64,000 nt of DNA from Metridium senile (lineage: Eukaryota > Cnidaria > Anthozoa > Actiniaria > Metridiidae): positions 10,077,738 through 10,141,737 of the forward strand of contig OX459102.1 of assembly GCA_949775045.1 (NCBI GenBank). Direction: 5' to 3'. The notes under the pieces are model-generated. The model did no database searches and had not been told where the DNA came from. It saw only the letters and a program-made list of their open reading frames with translations. Made by a program: the position numbers and the translations under genes. Below are positions 22,461-64,000 of the stretch, one piece after another; positions within the stretch are counted from its first letter, which is position 1; every line of letters starts with the position of its first letter.

Positions 22461-25400
22461 TTAAGAGTCATACTCTGTAAGAGTCAGACCTAGGCCGGCC
22501 AGGTAGGATCACCGATTTGCCCCAAATTCAGCATGTAGACTTGTTTTGGTGCCCTATAAACGAATCCAGTGGTTTGGGACAAGAAAAAAATTTTTTGTTC
22601 AAAAGTTAGGGGGGAGGGGTACTTTTGGGTCCTAAAACGATCGTCAAATAGCGCAAATCATCGGTATGTTTGGCGATTCATATCACTACAAGCATAAAAG
22701 TTTTCAAAACATTTTAATATACCAAACAAAGTATATTATTTCTTCTATCGAAAACAGCTTTCAAATTTAAAAAATAATTGTTTTCAAGTATCTCACAGAC
22801 TCCGAAAAGAAAGGAATATGGCGGCGTTGCTGACTAACCGAAAATTTAGGGTTTTTTGATGGTCCAAAAATGGCCTTGGTATATGGCGGCGTTGCTGACT
22901 AACCGAAAATTTAGGGTTTTTTGATGGTCCAAAAATGGCCTTGGTATTTTAATTCAGAAGCTGTCCGTTATTTTGGGATAACTTCAATAATAGTTCTAAA
23001 GATTGCACAAATAAAAAAGCTGGGCAAATTTAATGCGCGGCCTCACGATCACTCTGATTGTCAGATATTTCATCAATTTTCAATTAAAAATGCAAATTAG
23101 CCGTTGTTGGTTACTTGTGGTTTATATAATATGAATCGACTTTTTGAACAGTTTGTTCTTCCATACAGTACTTTTAGATTATACAAAGCTCTTTACAATG
23201 AATACAATCTATTTGAGAACATTTTTTGACCGAAAAGCTAGTATTCAGACGTGTTGTTGGATATCGATAATTAGCATAATTAATGCTAAAATGTCGTGGT
23301 CAACGGTGCGTATTAAACATTATTATTTCGGCCGAGCATTTTTATACATACTCTATTAACTATGATACAGATTGCAAAGCATTTATAATTAAATTTTTTC
23401 ATATCTTAAATATCTCAACTATGTAGTTTTCAAGCAAAAGCAGTGTTTCACAAATTCAAGAATTGTATAGAAATTCAGGCGCATTTGATCATATACCCAT
23501 GTTAATTTGGGCCTAATAAGTAATAAATTATTATTATAATGAAATGAACACAAATACTTTTTAAACGTTCTTTCAAAGAAAGCTGTAATAAGGACGGAAC
23601 AGATATAATATAATGTATTACACAATCTCGAGGGGGGAAAATGTCCTGCACCAAAAAAATCCCCAACCCACCCCCATCAAATTTCTAATGGTCCGTGTCT
23701 AATTAAAGTTTTTTTTGGACAAAAAATATGAAGTTACCATATTTGATAATTAACGTAATTGGTTACTGATATAAAATTAAAGCCGATGTGAAAATACATT
23801 TTCACAGACTAACCGGCGGGCTGTTATTTAGTTGGTGAGAAATCCTCCACTTTACTTGAAAATGTTTTTGTATTACATTAATATGAATTGAGCTGATTGC
23901 TATAGTTTATTATGAAATAGTCAAATCTCTTTAAAATACTATACTTCATGAACTTTAATTTGTCTATATATGGCAACTTGCGTATTCGGAAAGCTAGTGA
24001 CAGATCCTTGCAGTAAGAGTGGCAAGAACGAAGAATGCACATTACTGCATGCATAGTTATAATAAAGATGTAAGAAGACACCTGCGAAACTGCAATATTG
24101 CTGACACCCATATAAATACTGAAGTAGTTTTAATCTTTGCCAAGATCAGGCAAATAGTAAGACTTTCATGTCTTCTTGGATAAGTATGTTAACCCGGAGG
24201 TAATATAGGTCCCTTCTCTCCACACACCAAACACATTGTACAGGAGGGATGTATATAAAAGAACCCATACAACTATTTGACTAAGAGAAGGGCACCAAGC
24301 TCATGGCGGTGTGGGCTTACAATTCTAGCATTTAGATCCGCTTTGCGGTAGCAATGTCAACTGAAAGGTTGCTATAGTAAATGAGACCTCGTACTTAAAT
24401 ACAGCCACTAACAACCCCATGCATGGGCTTTGCCGAGTGCTTGGACTACATAGACGAAGAGTCCTTTTATAACAAACAGCACTATATTCAAGAGGAACAA
24501 ACTTCTTTTGTTTATATACAGTTAATATATATGTGTGTATATAATTGGAGGTATATTCTATTCTAGGTTTAAGAATACAGCTGATATATAATTATAATGA
24601 CTGATGACATTTCCCTTTTTTTGGTAAAAAAAAATCCAGTGTATTTCTTCATCAATTCGTAATCGTCAAAATTGTATGTAGCCTGATTTTCAGAGCGGGC
24701 ATGGGTAGTTTGGGGAAAAAGTGATAGCGTAGGATCCAGGCCCGCTCTGAAAATAAGGCTAAATTGTATGTTGTGTACTGTATATCTCATTTTTGTAATG
24801 TATTTTAGTTATAGTTGATATTTGAATAAACAATTATCCGGGGTAGTGTAGACGGGACTGTGGTTTCTAATTACACTCATCAGAAGAAAAAAGAACGGAA
24901 AATTCAAGAAATATCTAGAATAGCGCAAAAGAATGATCACGCAGTATTAATTCACATGGAAAAAGTGCCCAGCAACCGCAGCCACTCAGCAGATATGGGA
25001 ACCACTTAGTTCAGCAGTCACAGTTAGAAGTTTATCGATCTTTTCTATATACGAATCACGGTTTTGTTTGAAACGCCTGCTACTATGCCAGGGACACCTT
25101 ATATGCCCTTGTACCATATTTCAGTTTTGAGATACAGGATCCCTGTGGTGAGACATATTCTATATATTGATTTCTATCTTGTTACTTCAATGTATTTGAT
25201 TGGAAAATGAAAATATCTGTACAGAAACACTGTTCTATTATAATATAATTGAAATACTTCTATTATTTCATATTTGACAAAATTAAACAGCTTGGACATA
25301 TTTTTCCAATTGCGGGGTCCCTGTGGTGAGATGATGAAATCAAAGGATGTTCCACTAAAGGGATTTTTTGGGATTTTTAGCATATTGTTTAGGACACTTA

Positions 25401-26442
25401 TCCTAACATAATTATAGAGAGAAAAGTTATATTGCAATTTGTTTGGACTCAAACCACAGATTCACTGGACTATAAGGCGTATTAATTATTAAAGTACGTA
25501 GTACCTAAAATACGTATTAAAGCTTCACTCATTGATTTAATTCATGATATTGTGGAACACTGCTCTTGCTACATAGTTTAGAAATGTTAGATCTGAAAAC
25601 ATTTAAAGACATTGCTATCTGTATGTATAAAAATATCAATGTTTAATACGCACCGTTGATCACGACATTTTAGCATTAATTATGCTAATTTTCAATATCC
25701 AACAAAACGTCTGAATACTAACTTTTCGGTCAAAAAAATGTTCTCAAATAGATTGTATTCATTGTAAAGAGCTTTGTATAATCTAAAAGTACTGTATGGA
25801 AGAACAAACTGTTCAAAAAGTCGATTCATATTATATAAACCACAAGTAACCAACAACGGCTAATTTGCATTTTTAATTGAAAATCGATGAAATATCTGAC
25901 AATCAGAGTGATCGTGAGACCGCGCATTAAATTTGCCCACATTTTTTATTTGTGCAATCTTTAGAACTATTATTGAAGTTATCCCAAAATAACGGACAGC
26001 TTCTGAATTAAAATACCAAGGCCATTTTTGGACCATCAAAAAACCCTAAATTTTCGGTTAGTCAGCAACGCCGCCATATTCCTTTCTTTTCGGAGTCTGT
26101 GAGATACTTGAAAACAATTATTTTTTAAATTTGAAAGCTGGTTTAGATAGAAGAAATAATATACTTTGTTTGGTATATTAAAATGTTTTGAAAACTTTTA
26201 TGCTTGTAGTAATATGAATCGCCAAACATACCGAAGATTTGCGCTATTTGACGATCGTTTTAGGACCCAAAAGTACCCCTCCCCCCTAACCTTTGAACAA
26301 AAATTTTTTTCTTGTCCCAAACCACTGGATTCGTTTATAGGGCACCAAAACAAATCTACATGCTAAATTTGGGGAAAATCGGTGATCCAACCTGGCCACG
26401 ACTTCTTGATTTGGTCTGATTCTTACAGACTACCACTCTTAT
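22461..26442. mobile_element. Element B: 4-kb element with about 0.8-kb inverted termini, no gene seen
   Basis: The left arm 22461-23319 and right arm 25641-26442 are long inverted complements, from TTAAGAGTCATACTCTGTAAG on the left to CTTACAGACTACCACTCTTAT on the right (both shortened to their ends). The right edge reads TTAT where the left reads TTAA. The terminal ten to twelve bases resemble those of element E. The left arm has an extra copy of a 63-base segment (GGCGGCGTTGCTGACTAACC at 22820 and 22884). The interior 23320-25640 contains no recognisable coding region on either strand, so it is probably a non-autonomous element. Confidence 0.75.
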
Positions 26443-26455
26443 ATATATTATATAT

Positions 26456-26975
26456 AATATTCCAGACTACCTTAAGTCCTTAAAATCAACCTCTTCCTTT
26501 AATAAGAAATTGAAAGATTTTCTGTTATCGCAACAAAACCTGCATACGTAATTGTTTCTTTTTTTTTATCGTATACCTTCGTCTCACGACGAGATTATAT
26601 ACGTATATAAAGTTTACTTAAACCTTAATATAATTAGTGTATTTGTTTGATCAACCAAACTTACTCTACTTAATGATAAATATATATATATACAATTAAA
26701 TACTAGTTTTGTGATGTGTGTGTTTATCGTAGCTGTATGTGTGTATGTGTGCTAATGTGTGTTCATTTCTTTCACCTGCTGTTATTTATCTAAACTAACA
26801 AAGGCTGGGGACTAACTCGATAACAGTCATGTTCACTTAGTCCTCTGTCTCATTTAATTATTTAAGTAATGAATTATAAATTGTAAATATTTTTGTTACC
26901 ATAATTGTTACTTGATATTTTTCTATAAATTGTAAAATTAATATATATGAGAAAATAAACAAAACAAATATTGTC
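26456..26975 (+). mobile_element. Truncated LINE: last codons of reverse transcriptase and 3' UTR
   Basis: A frame from about 26456 to TAA 26549-26551 reads DYLKSLKSTSSFNKKLKDFL, the C-terminal signature of non-LTR reverse transcriptase proteins (the segment after W-N-x-LP). It is followed by about 400 bases of AT-rich UTR ending near AAAATAAACAAAACAAAT. It is 5' truncated, as is usual for LINE copies, and abuts the right edge of element B. Confidence 0.6.
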
Positions 26976-27244
26976 TTAATCGTCTTGGATAATTACATAC
27001 AGTAAACAAAAACAAAATCCTCTATTGCCATACCATTAGACTTCTATTATACTCTGATGATATATCACAATGGCATGTGGCTCATGATCAAGGGAAAACA
27101 ATAGTAATAAGCCGCACGCACACCTAATTAGCATATTATTTTACACATATGTTCATTTGCATGCTAAAAGTGAGATATACGAAAACGTTTTATTTACCAA
27201 GCGTAAGGTTTTTTTTTCAAATGAGTGCAAACACTCTTACGTAC
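26976..27244. other. Cadherin intron start, nothing further seen
   Basis: AT-rich sequence after the donor of the last certain cadherin exon. No transmembrane or catenin-binding exon was recognised. Confidence 0.5.

Positions 27245-64000
<36,756 letters not shown>

Noticed and set aside
23878..24111. Minus-strand frame with a hydrophobic stretch, considered as the missing cadherin membrane exon
   Set aside because: It lies in the interior of element B, lacks a matching phase-1 acceptor, and shows no cadherin-like juxtamembrane sequence.

Overview
The window looks like nuclear DNA of an early-branching marine invertebrate, most likely an anthozoan cnidarian; a sponge or another simple metazoan is not excluded. 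The signs are an AT-rich sequence, GT-AG introns, a very long invertebrate-type (type III) classical cadherin gene, and abundant inverted-repeat elements, decayed retroposons and microsatellites. No prokaryotic features were seen.

Layout. 1-4.4 kb: a decayed Helitron-like/Pif1 helicase element, itself hit by a LINE tail and a MITE. 4.4-9.8 kb: no gene found. 9.8-10.4 kb (minus): the last exons of a gene with a tyrosine-rich, ITAM-like tail. About 11.07-18.90 kb (plus): a spliced gene with a beta-grasp-like N-terminus, a coiled coil, a large transposase-like core and two PHD fingers, bounded by matching inverted termini, so probably a mobile element (element A). 18.9-19.4 kb (minus): a decayed reading frame with a 2A-type NPGP motif. 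22.46-26.44 kb: a 4-kb element with about 0.8-kb inverted termini (element B). 27.2-64 kb (minus): a cadherin gene, 14 exons seen with phases that match at every junction: about 19 cadherin repeats, an NC (primitive classic cadherin) region, then EGF-LamG-EGF-LamG-EGF. Its start lies beyond the window. Its membrane and cytoplasmic exons were not found with certainty.

The cadherin introns hold most of the mobile DNA. The 14.4-kb intron at 42040-56458 contains a 13.1-kb element (element E, 42628-55753) with about 0.9-kb inverted termini ending in TTAA. It carries a second transposase-like gene (43680-53272, plus). The coding sequence of that gene is split by a 4751-bp, nearly perfect palindrome (element D, 46666-51416; arms about 2.23 kb, spacer about 290 bp), flanked by a 6-bp direct repeat CTGGTA. 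Removing the palindrome and one CTGGTA restores the reading frame exactly. This Russian-doll arrangement (palindrome inside transposase inside TIR element inside cadherin intron) is the main finding. A smaller foldback element (element C, 36528-37969) sits in an AT microsatellite in another cadherin intron.

Gene calls rest on reading frames, splice-site and phase agreement, and recognised motifs. No database search was possible, so family names for the two transposase-like genes are left open.
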